Assembly: GCA_963680875.1 (NCBI GenBank)
Contig: OY804589.1
Span: forward strand, 22,971,462 to 23,035,461
DNA: 64,000 bases
From: Bathymodiolus brooksi
Taxonomy: Eukaryota > Mollusca > Bivalvia > Mytilida > Modiolidae
Direction of reading: 5' to 3'
Below are positions 1-11,380 of this stretch, piece after piece. The notes under the pieces are model-generated. The model was not told the DNA's origin, searched no databases, and saw nothing but the letters and a program-made list of their open reading frames with translations. How positions within the stretch are numbered: position 1 is the first letter of the stretch; every line of letters starts with the position of its first letter. A program made the position numbers and the translations under genes.

Positions 1-480
1 TCCAGGGAGCCTGTTGTCACTCACCAGAGATGTTAGGTATTAAAATGTTGTCTTTTTAAAGGGAACTGCAAGAACAAACTTGATCTGTGTATTATTCATT
101 TAAAGATAGTTCAAAAATTATAAATTGATGCAATAATCAGATGGACTTAATAACACAGAGAAACCAACAAGCATCTCCTGAGGGTCCAGCAAACCATATG
201 TATGAAATTTTGTCCGAAATTAAAGATATAAAATATAGCAAAGTACCATGAACTGAAATTGTAATTAAGCTACATTTTGGCAAAAAATGGGGGGCGAGGG
301 CAAAAACATCAATATTCTTCGTAACTAATGAACAATTAAGTTGCACTTTCAGTGCTGATATTAACATAATGTACTTAAAGACAGAACTTTGCTAAAATCA
401 AGAAATAGTATTTATCCTGCAGTCATTAACAGTTTTGTATGATAATTACAGTAGGTGTGTATATATAAATACATGTGTGT
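1..480. other. AT-rich host DNA, no gene seen
   Basis: No coding signal is convincing. The longest open frame (137-367, minus) has no recognisable domain and no splice context, so I read it as chance. Confidence 0.5.
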
Positions 481-752
481 AGGGTTAATGTTAGGGTTAT
501 GGTGTTTAATGCCACTTTCAACAATATTTCAGCTAAATATGTGGTGGTCAGTTTTATTTGTAGAGGAAACTGGAGTACCTGCAGAAAACGACAGACCTGT
601 CTCAAATCACTGACAAACTAAATCACATAATGTTGTATCGGGTACACCTCGCCATCTGCAGGATTCCAACTCGCAACTTTAGAGGTGATAGGCACTGATT
701 ACACAGGTAGTTGTTAATCCAACTACCATACGATCACGACCACGACGGCTCC
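481..752 (-). repeat. SINE family A, near full length
   Basis: This is a tRNA-derived SINE read on the minus strand. The head contains a B-box-like stretch (around 'cgagttggaatcc'). A middle part has the 'cctccac..ataaaactgaccacca' type block. The 3' end reads 'ctgaaatattgttgaaagt' followed by 'ggc(a/g)ttaaacaccataaccc'. At least a dozen relatives occur in the window. The body resembles the Meta-SINE superfamily of molluscs; that assignment is from memory and not tested. Confidence 0.75.
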
Positions 753-835
753 TACATTTATTTATCACCTTTCAGTAGTATATACAAATAACAATCTCCT
801 GAAACTCAATTCATGAACATAGCGAAGAGTAAGAA

Positions 836-3336
836 GTAAGACAGTATACCCATACCAGGACTCCACATCAGAACATGTAAGACAGTATACCCATACCAGG
901 ACTCCACATCAGAACATGTAAGACAGTATACCCATACCAGGACTCCACATCAGAACATGTAAGACAGTATACCCATACCAGGACTCCACATCAGAACATG
1001 TAAGACAGTATACCCATACCAGGACTCCACATCAGAACATGTAAGACAGTATACCCATACCAGGACTCCACATCAGAACATGTAAGACAGTATACCCATA
1101 CCAGGACTCCACATCAGAACATGTAAGACAGTATACCCATACCAGGACTCCACATCAGAACATGTAAGACAGTATACCCATACCAGGACTCCACATCAGA
1201 ACATGTAAGACAGTATACCCATACCAGGATTCCACATCAGAACATGTAAGACAGTATACCCATACCAGGACTCCACATCAGAACATGTAAGACAGTATAC
1301 CCATACCAGGACTCCACATCAGAACATGTAAGACAGTATACCTATACCAGGACTCCACATCAGAACATGTAAGACAGTATACCTATACCAGGACTCCACA
1401 TCAGAACATGTAAGACAGTATACCCATATCAGGACTCCACATCAGAACATGTAAGACAGTATACCTATACCAGGACTCCACATCAGAACATGTAAGACAG
1501 TATACCCATACCAGGACTCCACATCAGAACATGTAAGACAGTATACCCATACCAGGACTCCACATCAGAACATGTAAGACAGTATACCCATACCAGGACT
1601 CCACATCAGAACATGTAAGACAGTATACCCATACCAGGACTCCACATCAGAACATGTAAGACAGTATACCCATACCAGGACCCCACATCAGAACATGTAA
1701 GACAGTATACCCATACCAGGACTCCACATCAGAACATGTAAGACAGTATACCCATACCAGGACTCCACATCAGAACATGTAAGACAGTATACCTATACCA
1801 GGACTCCACATCAGAACATGTAAGACAGTATACCCATACCAGGACTCCACATCAGAACATGTAAGACAGTATACCCATACCAGGACTCCACATCAGAACA
1901 TGTAAGACAGTATACCCATACCAGGACTCCACATCAGAACATGTAAGACAGTATACCCATACCAGGACTCCACATCAGAACATGTAAGACAGTATACCCA
2001 TACCAGGACTCCACATCAGAACATGTATGACAGTATACCCATACCAGGACTCCACATCAGAACATGTAAGACAGTATACCCATACCAGGACTCCACATCA
2101 GAACATGTAAGACAGTATACCCATACCAGGACTCCACATCAGAACATGTAAGACAGTATACCCATACCAGGACTCCACATCAGAACATGTAAGACAGTAT
2201 ACCCATACCAGGACTCCACATCAGAACATGTAAGACAGTATACCCATACCAGGACTCCACATCAGAACATGTAAGACAGTATACCCATACCAGGATTCCA
2301 CATCAGAACATGTAAGACAGTATACCCATACCAGGACTCCACATCAGAACATGTAAGACAGTATACCCATACCAGGACTCCACATCAGAACATGTAAGAC
2401 AGTATACCTATACCAGGACTCCACATCAGAACATGTAAGACAGTATACCTATACCAGGACTCCACATCAGAACATGTAAGACAGTATACCCATACCAGGA
2501 CTCCACATCAGAACATGTAAGACAGTATACCCATACCAGGACTCCACATCAGAACATGTAAGACAGTATACCCATACCAGGACTCCACATCAGAACATGT
2601 AAGACAGTATACCCATACCAGGACTCCACATCAGAACATGTAAGACAGTATACCCATACCAGGACTCCACATCAGAACATGTAAGACAGTATACCCATAC
2701 CAGGACTCCACATCAGAACATGTAAGACAGTATACCCATACCAGGACTCCACATCAGAACATGTAAGACAGTATACCCATACCAGGACTCCACATCAGAA
2801 CATGTAAGACAGTATACCCATACCAGGACTCCACATCAGAACATGTAAGACAGTATACCCATACCAGGACTCCACATCAGAACATGTAAGACAGTATACC
2901 CATACCAGGACTCCACATCAGAACATGTAAGACAGTATACCCATACCAGGACTCCACATCAGAACATGTAAGACAGTATACCCATACCAGGACTCCACAT
3001 CAGAACATGTAAGACAGTATACCCATACCAGGACTCCACATCAGAACATGTAAGACAGTATACCCATACCAGGACTCCACATCAGAACATGTAAGACAGT
3101 ATACCCATACCAGGACTCCACATCAGAACATGTAAGACAGTATACCCATACCAGGACTCCACATCAGAACATGTAAGACAGTATACCCATACCAGGACTC
3201 CACATCAGAACATGTAAGACAGTATACCCATACCAGGACTCCACATCAGAACATGTAAGACAGTATACCCATACCAGGACTCCACATCAGAACATGTAAG
3301 ACAGTATACCCATACCAGGACTCCACATCAGAACAT
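836..3336. repeat. 41-bp minisatellite, 61 copies
   Basis: A head-to-tail array of a 41-bp unit beginning 'gtaagacagtatacccatac' and ending 'catcagaacat'. The span of 2,501 bp is exactly 61 units. Copies differ by only scattered single bases (for example 'cctatacc' for 'cccatacc', 'ggattcc' for 'ggactcc'), so the array is recent or strongly homogenised. There are no spacers, and the stop codons in the unit prevent a long reading frame. Confidence 0.97.
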
Positions 3337-4543
3337 GCAACCTGTCCACTGTGGATCAGTTCTGCCCCTAACTACAACTAGCTTAGATCCCCCCCCCCCC
3401 CCATTTTACCCAGACATCAGTGGAAGGCAAACTAATTAAGCTGTGCATGTCTTATCGACTTGAAATGAAGTTTTTCTTTATCTTAGAGTTGGTGGCAAAT
3501 CGTGGTTTCCGTTTATAATTAATTAAATAAATAAAAATGTACATGTGTGATGTATCATAGACTGATGATGTAATGTACTACTACCACGTGTTCCCAACCG
3601 GGTCACAGGGACTTGCTCCCAGACACTAAATTTTGCGCCATTGACGAATATTTTTCTTACTTTCGATCTGTTACCCACTAACCAAAATGGGTAACATATG
3701 CATTGATACATGAAGTAGAATGGCCGTGATTATGGCGCAAGGGTTATTTCATTTAAAGCGTAACGTTGGTGCATTTGTAGGATCTTGGTATAGCATAGAA
3801 GGTCAATTTCTATTAAAAACAATACTCACCACATTAATAATGCAAACTTCTGTGTACTCGAGTCTTGACGTAACTTTTGTCATGCATGCTTTTGCACAGG
3901 TGTTGTCAAATGCAAGCACGAAATGATCGCGATTTAAGGAAAAGTATCATAAGCCAAACAGATTGACAGATAACCAAAAATCAAGATGCTTGGAAATTGT
4001 TGTGTTTGTTTCTATAAATTTATACATGGCATTATTTCGTATTTACAATTCTATCATAACGAACATATAATTATTTAATATTCAGTACGACAGAGTATAG
4101 ATTTATCAAAGTTGTACAACAATGATATTCAAAAAACAGACGTAGACCTGTGTCATGAAAATATTACATTGTCATCAACTGTCATAAATTAATTTATGCT
4201 GAAAAAAAAACAAGACAACCTTAACATCAATGCGTGACAAATATGTATCAGGTTTATTATTGTAGTAATAAAAGTAGTTCAAAATTATAAAAGTAAAATT
4301 GTGATGTAAGTAATAAGGAAGTAGAAACAAACAAGAACATATTTTTGTTTACATTTTTACTTTGATATTAATGTTAGAGGAGTGTTGTTTGTTGTATGTT
4401 TGTTTAAATGAGGAGTACATACATTTAGCATTCATTTGACATGTCAAAATGACATTCGTAGAAGCTGTGAATAACTTAATGAAAACACAGATATCTAATT
4501 TAATGCAGACGACGAATTTGATGGAATAATAATATAAACGAAC
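3337..4543. other. Host DNA between minisatellite and receptor gene
   Basis: AT-rich sequence with a 14-base C run at 3389-3402. A 68-codon open frame at 3720-3926 (plus) has no recognisable domain. I see nothing else. Confidence 0.5.
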
Positions 4544-4547
4544 CTAC

Positions 4548-4712
4548 AAGTACATTCGCTCTGAACATTCATCAAGTACGCTCGCTCAGAACCTACATCA
4601 AGTACGCTCGCTCTGAGCCTATATCAAGTACGCTCGCTCAGAACATTCATCAAGTACGCTCGCTCAGAACATTCATCAAGTACGCTCGCTCAGAACATTC
4701 ATCAAGTACACT
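4548..4712. repeat. 26-27-bp repeat upstream of receptor gene
   Basis: About six imperfect tandem copies of a unit around 'catcaagtacgctcgctcag', ending roughly 90 bp before the receptor's probable start codon. It lies where a promoter or 5' UTR would be, so copy number could affect expression; that is inference. Confidence 0.85.
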
Positions 4713-4800
4713 TAAACCCAAATCAATGGACAGCTAAATAATTTAAAAGTCGTTGACAGGGAGCATACTTGTTAAAGTGTGGCTACTGTGGGAGGAAAAC

Positions 4801-5969
4801 ATGTCGAACATAACACTGGAAGAATGGAATGCTGAAATTACACAAAACTTAATTCCAGATATTGTGATACTTTCATTGTACCTTATTATTGGTGTGTTTG
4901 GTAATCTAATTGTCATTGTTGTATATACATTCCAGATGAAGGAGAAAAATGACGAGCGTTATTTCGTACCAATTTTGGCAGTCTGTGATGTGATAAGTGC
5001 ATCATACATCTCAATATGGTCCATTTACCAAAATACACACCACGTTAGCTTTTCTGGTGTTATATTGTGTCAGATTGCTCAATTCTTCGTTGGAATAACA
5101 ACCTACATTCCCATTTTGTTATTGGTTATAATTGCAGTTCAAAGATATACCAAAGTATGCAAACCTCTTAGACCGCCGATGCAGTTGTACGTTAAACGGT
5201 GTATAGTTTGCATTGTCTTTGTCTTTTCAGTTTTGCTTGCGATACCTATTCCTTTAGTTTATGGCGTTGTTCCATTCCACACTACAGAATACATAATTAT
5301 CGGAAGTCGATGTGGGAAAGTAAAAGAAGGTACCAAACTGGTACGATCTATTTACGGAGTTGTCATAGGCTTAAGTGCCTTTATCATAGTCATAGTTCTT
5401 ATTGGACTTTACAGTAAAATTGGATACACAGTATATAAAACATTAAAAGGTGATAAAAATGAGCTAACACACACACGACCGGAACTAAATATAAAACGGA
5501 AGTACAGGAATCATCAACATTCTCTACGAAAGACCAATATGTGACGTCAACTACCGAGGCTGAAGATACGGATGTAAATTCCGATGCTACGTCATTAGAT
5601 GAACCGGTAACGGCTTCAAATAATATTCCAACAAATGGCGGCAGAGAAGTGAAAATCATATATATTACTTCAAAGAGTCGAAAAATTAAAAATCGTCAAC
5701 TGACTACTAAAATTACAATGATGTTTCTGGTAATAACAATAGTGTTTCTATTGAGTTACGTTCCTAAGGTTATACTGCTAATCATCGAAGGCATATCTCC
5801 ATATTTCTGGGAACAACTGTCCAATACACAACGACCAGGAATTATCTTCTTGTATCATATGTTTATTATCAATAACATAGCCAATCCTTTCGTTTACGCT
5901 TTCATGGATTTGACATTTCGGAATAACTCTAAACTTTTCTTGCAACGTATATGCATATGCAGTAAGTAA
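4801..5969 (+). pseudogene. Class A (rhodopsin-like) GPCR, frameshifted in the third intracellular loop
   Basis: A seven-helix receptor split over two frames. The first part (from the ATG at 4801) holds an N-glycosylation site (NIT), TM1 with the GN motif, TM2, TM3 with a conserved Cys and a QRY version of DRY, TM4, a second-loop Cys and TM5. The second part (open to 5969) holds TM6 with an LSYVP motif and TM7 with NPFVY, then a short Cys-rich tail. The frames meet in the Ser/Thr-rich third intracellular loop. The second frame is open from about 5471, just after the 'gataaaaatgagctaac' stretch, so a one-base slip there explains the break. No subfamily or ligand can be named. A sequencing error or a small intron would also explain the split, so calling it a pseudogene is provisional. 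Confidence 0.8.
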
Positions 5970-6170
5970 CAACTGGTACAATGGTAGGAAAGAAAGAAGG
6001 TACCAGAATAGAGAAAACGGAAGTGAGATTTGACACATACCACACACATTTCGGAATGACTCTAAACTTTTCTTACAACGTGTATGCCTGTGTAGTAGGC
6101 AACAACTGGTACAATGGTAGGAACAAAAGAAGGTACCAGTAGAACGGAAACGGAAGTGAGATTTTCCACA
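5926..6170 (+). repeat. Tandem duplication of the receptor's last codons and 3' UTR
   Basis: The segment from about 5926 (cytoplasmic tail, stop and early 3' UTR) recurs about 122-124 bp downstream from about 6049, with scattered substitutions. The second copy still reads as a tail-like peptide but has no transmembrane domain before it. Confidence 0.8.
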
Positions 6171-8061
6171 TGCCAGGCACATATCTTGCAAGGACTATGA
6201 CAGGATATAATTAACTTTCATTTTAAGGATCAAAAGCAAACATTGCTATCAATTAAATCCATAACCTACATAGAAAGATGATCGGGGTTTGTGCTAAAAA
6301 TGAAAAGATCTTAAAATCGATATTCCTTGAAGACAATAAACAATAAAACCATTATCACACGTATAATATTAAAGCTAACTTATTAATGTTATTTGGGGTT
6401 CATATTCAATTGGATGTATGTTCTTTTAATTTGCCTGAAATGATTGCATTATTAAGGCACCAACTATGTTCTTATCATGAAAAAGATATTTTTTTGGAAA
6501 ATGTATTGTCTCTCCTGTATTGCAAAATCAAATCTTCTGTTCATTATCTCCTTCTTTCCGTGGTTGGTGTTCGTTAATTTAAGATCATATTACGCTTCCA
6601 CTAACGGACATATGATATCTATGTCCAAACAAAATTCCCCTTCCCGCCACCAGCCAAAGATAAAAATAATAGTCGTTCTTTAATCAAATATTTTCGGAAA
6701 TATTATTATTATGTTTCCTGTATAAAAACATGTTAGAGATAGTCGAAGGGGAAATCCATAATGGACAATCCAAATTCACAGGCAGCATTGGACACAAGAG
6801 ACAAAGCGATGACAAACAAAACACAGAAAACTTAAAAGATGAGCAACACAGATCCATACAAAAAAATAAAATAAATCGGTAGTGAACCCAGGTGTTCGTG
6901 AAGGCTATGCAGTTGATATTTCTTATAACACATCCCTTGTGTACCTCTGGATATCCAATCGAGTAAAGAATATATTGTCAGTAGTTGTAATAGTTTTAAG
7001 CATAGTAAAACCAATTAATTTTAAGAATTATGGGTACAAATTGTATTACCACCAAACTTTGTAATACCATAAAGGACAGAGGCATATGTTGCCGATCGAT
7101 CAAGGTCGTTCACTGCTTACCACAATCATAACACTGCTTATGTGGGTAGGTGTACCGATACACACCTCAAGATTTCTAGACACCTACCCAGGGTCGAATG
7201 TGTCACCGGGTGTTTCATAATATCTCTCCGGGAAGTTCTCCATACATTGGTGTGGAAGTCATGCCATAGCATAAGCATTGTTTAAAGTAATAATAAGAAT
7301 AATGAACACTTATATATCTTATTTAGTGCACCCGAAGCGTTTCTGTATTAAGTGTCACCAGGCACGGCCATAAGCAAAAGATTGGAAAGCCAAATGACTT
7401 AATTACTTTGGCAGCAAAAAACCCAAAGGCCTTATATAGACAGCCATGATATGTCTGAGAGAGGAGAACCTTAGTTTTAATAATAATTAATACCACATAT
7501 ATAACTCTTAGAAGGTACACAGTATCCTTTCAGCGATTTGATATTTGCGATGACTGCGAATTGTGAAATGTGTATGAAATACACTTCTTACCTGTGAATT
7601 GGCAATCTGCTTTAAAGCACATCTATATCTCTCACCTACTGCAATTACTGATATGTCGCAGAGTAGGAGATCTGAAGAAACATAATTACGGGTCACATGC
7701 GAGTAACCTTATGTTTCGGTCCAATGAAAATGGCGCTTTGCTGACTTCGAAAGGATAATAATCTAAAATAAATTTGCTTTGCTAGCTACGAACAATCCGA
7801 TTGGTCGCAATAGTTCGTAATAGTAAAAACGTAGATATTATATTAAGTTCGCATGACGTAGGGTCACTCGCATGTGATCTGTAATTTTATAGAAGTTCCA
7901 CGCCGCGATATATCAGAAAAGAAACGCAAGCAATAGATGTAATTTAAATGAGATTGAGACATTGGTCAACATGAGACAGCGCCATCTTGGTAGTAATACG
8001 ATATACGGCATTTTAAAGCACGACTCACCTACTTCTACCGAGACGGCCGTGATCGTGGTCG
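6171..8061. other. AT-rich host DNA left of the Polinton
   Basis: Only short chance frames occur. The segment near 7780-7830 has a small inverted motif around an ATTGG box. The last 30 bases ('gccgtgatcgtggtcgcatg') resemble the head of SINE family A, so the element may have entered SINE-like DNA. Confidence 0.5.
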
Positions 8062-8067
8062 CATGGC
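8062..8067. repeat. Target-site duplication, left copy
   Basis: CATGGC, repeated exactly at 22917-22922 just outside the other end of the element. Six bases is the duplication length typical of Polinton integrases. Confidence 0.93.
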
Positions 8068-8272
8068 AGTAGTATATAGGGACAGCTCAAACCGCATTTG
8101 AGGGGGATCGATGGGGATCATGACGTCACCGGAAGTTGCATCACCGGAAATGACGTCACCGAAGTCGTGAACCGGAAATGAAAGGGAGATAATTTCCCGC
8201 GTTTTTTTCCCCGCGGTTTTTCCGGAACTCCTCTAGATTCTAGGTACGAACAATGGAATTGTGAATCCAACC
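8068..8272. repeat. Polinton left terminal inverted repeat
   Basis: 205 bp, matching 22710-22916 in reverse complement. The last shared bases are 'gtgaatccaacc'; beyond them the two sides diverge. Confidence 0.95.
8121..8200. promoter_or_regulatory. CRE/ATF, ETS and E2F-like sites in the left TIR
   Basis: Two perfect CRE palindromes TGACGTCA lie at 8121-8128 and 8151-8158. ETS-type cores (ACCGGAAGT, ACCGGAAAT) follow at about 8128, 8143 and 8171. An E2F-type TTTCCCGC is at 8193-8200. The same set is in the right TIR. Function is inferred from motif identity only. Confidence 0.55.
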
Positions 8273-8471
8273 TGTATCGAGTCACTATAGACCTATTACC
8301 CCATTTTCCCTCCTGAATTGTGGAGTCAGCCGTGATTAATTGACTCAGTGGTATGTGTATGCAATATATGACTGCATTTTCTATGTTCTTTTGTTTGTTT
8401 GGTTTTTTCGTAAATAAAATGTTATTCATCATACGGGGATTTACATTATAACTAAACGCCAAGTACATTTT
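8273..8471. other. 3' untranslated spacer between protease gene and left TIR
   Basis: About 200 bp without a coding frame on the minus strand. The late transcript would end here; an AATAAA lies at 8478-8483 inside the last codons of the protease gene. Confidence 0.5.
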
Positions 8472-8924
8472 CTAAGCTTTATTGATAAGACGATGCACAA
8501 AAGTCTTGACTATGTCTGTGGCTTCTCTCGGATGTCTCAATGTTCTCGTAACATCACCCATGGATTTTCCGGCACATCTGTGTATCAGATAAAATATACA
8601 GTGGTGTCCGCATACAGTGGAGTCTTCTTCTTGAACTCTAATGGCGTTGTAAGTCCAACTCGTACAATGTTTGTTCATAAAGTTCACGTAAGCCCATAAA
8701 AAGGGTGGTCTTCCTGTGGGGTCGTAATATTCTCCTCTAGAATTGGCATCGATGTATAGGGCTACCCAGTGTGTTCCCGGTCGATCGTCCGGGTCCGTGT
8801 TCCCTATCAAGGCCGAAGGTACGTTTAATCTTCTGGGTAGTCTGTTTCTGGCGTATACTCCTTTGAAAACGTTTCTGGTACTTGGGTGTGTTTTCAGTAC
8901 ATGGTCGATCTCTAAGGTGTTCAT
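8472..8924 (-). CDS. PRO: Adenain-like cysteine protease (virion maturation protease)
   Basis: A 150-residue protein of the adenovirus protease family (peptidase C5), which cleaves capsid precursors during virion maturation. The expected catalytic set is visible: H52 in 'GTHWVALY', an acidic residue D68 in 'YYDPTG', Q98, and C105 in the 'STVCGHHC' box. The Q-to-C spacing of seven matches the adenovirus enzyme. It is shorter than the roughly 200 residues of adenovirus proteases, as is usual in Polintons. The ATG directly abuts the stop codon of the capsid frame (8925-8927), so the two genes probably share a transcript. An AATAAA overlaps its last codons. The frame is intact. Confidence 0.93.
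   Translation of the reverse strand: MNTLEIDHVLKTHPSTRNVFKGVYARNRLPRRLNVPSALIGNTDPDDRPGTHWVALYIDANSRGEYYDPTGRPPFLWAYVNFMNKHCTSWTYNAIRVQEEDSTVCGHHCIFYLIHRCAGKSMGDVTRTLRHPREATDIVKTFVHRLINKA
8478..8483 (-). terminator. Candidate polyadenylation signal of the late gene block
   Basis: AATAAA on the minus strand, inside the final codons of the protease gene. It is the last good signal before the left TIR. Confidence 0.45.
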
Positions 8925-10226
8925 CTAAGCACTGTAGTCAAACAAGACTTGTCTGTTTCTATCAATTTCAATGACGTTGTCAAATTCTGCATACATGATC
9001 ACGTTGATGGTAGTTGTAAGGGCTTCTGCGAAATGAATCTCCACTCTCAAGTTGCCTTATTTTATCAGCTGAAAGGCTCCAACTTCAGACATGTCGGGTG
9101 TGAGATCAAATCCAAACAAGGTGTTTCCTTAGGCGTAATCTTCTCTCGAAATGGTATTTCCTTCGTCTTGATCCATTTTTCCGGTACTGGTGTAGAGTCC
9201 CATATAACTTCGGATGTAGCCATTGTTTTCGAAGTCGGGCTGTAGCGGTTTGGTTGGAATCTGTCGTCCGTCAACGTTGAGTGCCACAAAATTGATTTTG
9301 TAGTGTTTGAAATCGAACGGATTTTTCCCAATAGCGCCGTTCAGTGCATCGCTGTCTACACAGGCAATGACGAGTCTCTTTGGCAGCTGTCCCAAAAACA
9401 TATTGTCCTGAACGTAATTCATGTTGCCGGTGGGTACCGTGTCCACTTTTACTTCTACTCGTCTGACGGGGTATTTACAGCTGGTCTTTTCCAATGCTTT
9501 CACGTGACCCATTCTAACGGCGGGACTCAGTTGTACCTTTCTCACTTACAGAGCCATTTCCTTGATCTTGATTTTATAATTGGCCGCGTCTGCCACGAGA
9601 GCAAAAGCGTCCCGACTTCTTCTCAGTTTAATCTTCAGATCCACGTGATTGAGTAAGTATTTGTCTTGACAAAACAGATCCAAATGTAGTTTTCCCATCA
9701 TTTGTACCGACTTGCTTAGGGCCGTCAATTTTTTCCTTGCCGTGAATCTCTTGTTATCCGTCGTTCTCTTGTCCTGCTGTCCCGGAGTGTCCTTGTACCA
9801 CATCACGCCCGTCAACTGAGATTATTTAGCCGCTGGTCCGTAACTGAGAAGAGTTTCTATCTACGCCCTGTAGGGATACATGCTGGTCGGTGGCGAAACT
9901 AATTTTTCGTTTAGGCTAACGCTGACGTCACTGAACAGTGAATGCATCCACAAATCGACGGGTCCAACGTCCGTATCGGGTTCTAAGTTAGAACCATCGG
10001 TATTCACGATCTGTGCTTCCACAAACAAGTAAGTGTTGAACAGGTCGATGTAATCGTCTCCAGCTCCACTGACTGCAAATTCATAAGGACCTTGGTCCGT
10101 TAGGGTCGATGTCAGCCCTTTTTGCTCCCAATAGCCATGTTCCACACTGGTCTGAGTCGGTGGTACTCCAAACAAATCCAATTCCGATTTTGTACATTCG
10201 CAAGAGTGTTGGTGTACTAGAGCCAT
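8925..10226 (-). pseudogene. MCP: Major capsid protein (double jelly-roll, hexon-like) with five in-frame stops
   Basis: A frame of 433 codons plus stop runs from the ATG at 10226 to the TAG at 8925-8927. The N-terminal part has the Polinton MCP hallmarks ('LFGVPPTQTSVE', 'DYIDLFNTYL', 'DLWMHSLFSDVSVSLNE'), and later segments continue the family pattern to the end. The frame is broken by TAG at codon 122 (9861-9863) and TAA at codons 135 (9822-9824), 227 (9546-9548), 366 (9129-9131) and 390 (9057-9059). There is no net frameshift over 1.3 kb. The family forms the icosahedral shell of Polinton and adenovirus-type virions. As decoded normally, this copy gives only a 121-residue fragment. It lies 41 bp after the penton gene and abuts the protease gene. 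Confidence 0.92.
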
Positions 10227-10267
10227 TTTTAACCGAAGATGTCTTTCGATGTGTTCCGTAGCTTCGT

Positions 10268-11380
10268 CTAACGACGTCTGGGCTTTTTCCGTTTTGCAGC
10301 TCGTTTTATAGATCGTTCACCGGGAGGTCCCACGGTGTCCATAGCTTTCTGGAGTAAGTTTTGTCCAGTTGATTTCAATCTGGATTTGGCTGCTTGTGTG
10401 ACGTTCTGTCCTTCCATGACGTCCGATGCTAGGTTCAGACCTGTTTTCAAAGCTTCGCGACCCAAAGTTTTGGCTCCTCTCTTTAATAAAGGAACGGCCG
10501 ATTTGAACAGACTTCCGAAAATACTTCCTAGTCCATGTCCTCTCTGATAACGTGTTCCAACGTACACGGGATATCCCCTTCCTGCCTGATTCAAGTAGTA
10601 CTCGTGATACGCTCTAGCGTCTGGATTGTGTCTTTGCTTCATTCTAGATACGACTCCTTTCTTTCTGCAGTGAAGTGTCACCACCACGCGTCCTCGCTCG
10701 AATGGTATTTTGACTCCGGTATCGTCCCTTATATCTATTTCAACGGTCTGAAAGCGTCTTAGTACCAGAGGGCAGTACTGTATGTGGTCGAAGGCGCGAG
10801 TCATCATTTCTCCGTCTCTTCCTGCCACCGGTACGATTCTCAACAGTGGTACTTGAGCATCTCCTACCATCCTCGGTTCGACCAGGGGGCAATACACGTA
10901 CAGAGAATTTACTCCCCTGGTTACGTCTGCCACGTACGGTGCTTTATAATCTCCGGGTGGAAAATTCAGCTTGTCGAACCCCAGGAACGACTTTAACAAT
11001 GGACTGATGATCACTTGCGATAAGTCTCTAACCCATAATGTCGCTTTGTGGTCCACTTCGCTCATACCCAAGCTAAATCCCTTCTTCATCCCCTTCTGGT
11101 GTTTCATGGCTTCTAATGCTTTGACGATTCTCTTCGGGGAAGCATAATAACCTTCGGGCAGTACCAATATGTGTTTCTCGTGATGTCTATCCGTGAACAG
11201 TACCCATACTTCGTTTATGCGTACGTTGTACCAACTGTGCGGATATTGTATCTCTGCCAGTCCTATCTCCCAGGATCCATCCAAATCTAACATCTCCGGT
11301 AATCGTGTAGTGAAACTGGCCAGGGTGTTGTTCGGAAAATAGTCCATGGAACTGTTACTGGGTAAGGTCAGATAAAACAT
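10268..11380 (-). CDS. Minor capsid (penton-like) protein with basic amphipathic tail
   Basis: A 370-residue protein. The N-terminal 240 residues match the Polinton minor capsid (penton base-like, single jelly-roll) family, with an opening 'MFYLTLPSNSS' and a 'GSWEIGLAEIQYP' block. The protein should sit at the fivefold vertices. From about residue 280 a Gly-rich stretch ('GHGLGSIFGSLF') leads into a basic amphipathic region and a very basic C-terminus, a layout like adenovirus membrane-lytic or core proteins (pVI/pX). In this element that activity may therefore be fused to the penton. The start codon overlaps the upstream membrane-protein gene by 26 bp; the stop is 41 bp before the MCP start. 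No breaks. Confidence 0.85.
   Translation of the reverse strand: MFYLTLPSNSSMDYFPNNTLASFTTRLPEMLDLDGSWEIGLAEIQYPHSWYNVRINEVWVLFTDRHHEKHILVLPEGYYASPKRIVKALEAMKHQKGMKKGFSLGMSEVDHKATLWVRDLSQVIISPLLKSFLGFDKLNFPPGDYKAPYVADVTRGVNSLYVYCPLVEPRMVGDAQVPLLRIVPVAGRDGEMMTRAFDHIQYCPLVLRRFQTVEIDIRDDTGVKIPFERGRVVVTLHCRKKGVVSRMKQRHNPDARAYHEYYLNQAGRGYPVYVGTRYQRGHGLGSIFGSLFKSAVPLLKRGAKTLGREALKTGLNLASDVMEGQNVTQAAKSRLKSTGQNLLQKAMDTVGPPGERSIKRAAKRKKPRRR

Noticed and set aside
836..3336. CRISPR-like array
   Set aside because: Units are contiguous with no unique spacers, and the surroundings are animal DNA.
9303..9656. 117-codon plus-strand frame
   Set aside because: Antisense shadow of the capsid frame.
8925..10226. 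Alternative genetic code for the capsid gene
   Set aside because: Neighbouring genes use both TAA and TAG only as terminal stops, so reassignment for one gene is not plausible without further evidence.
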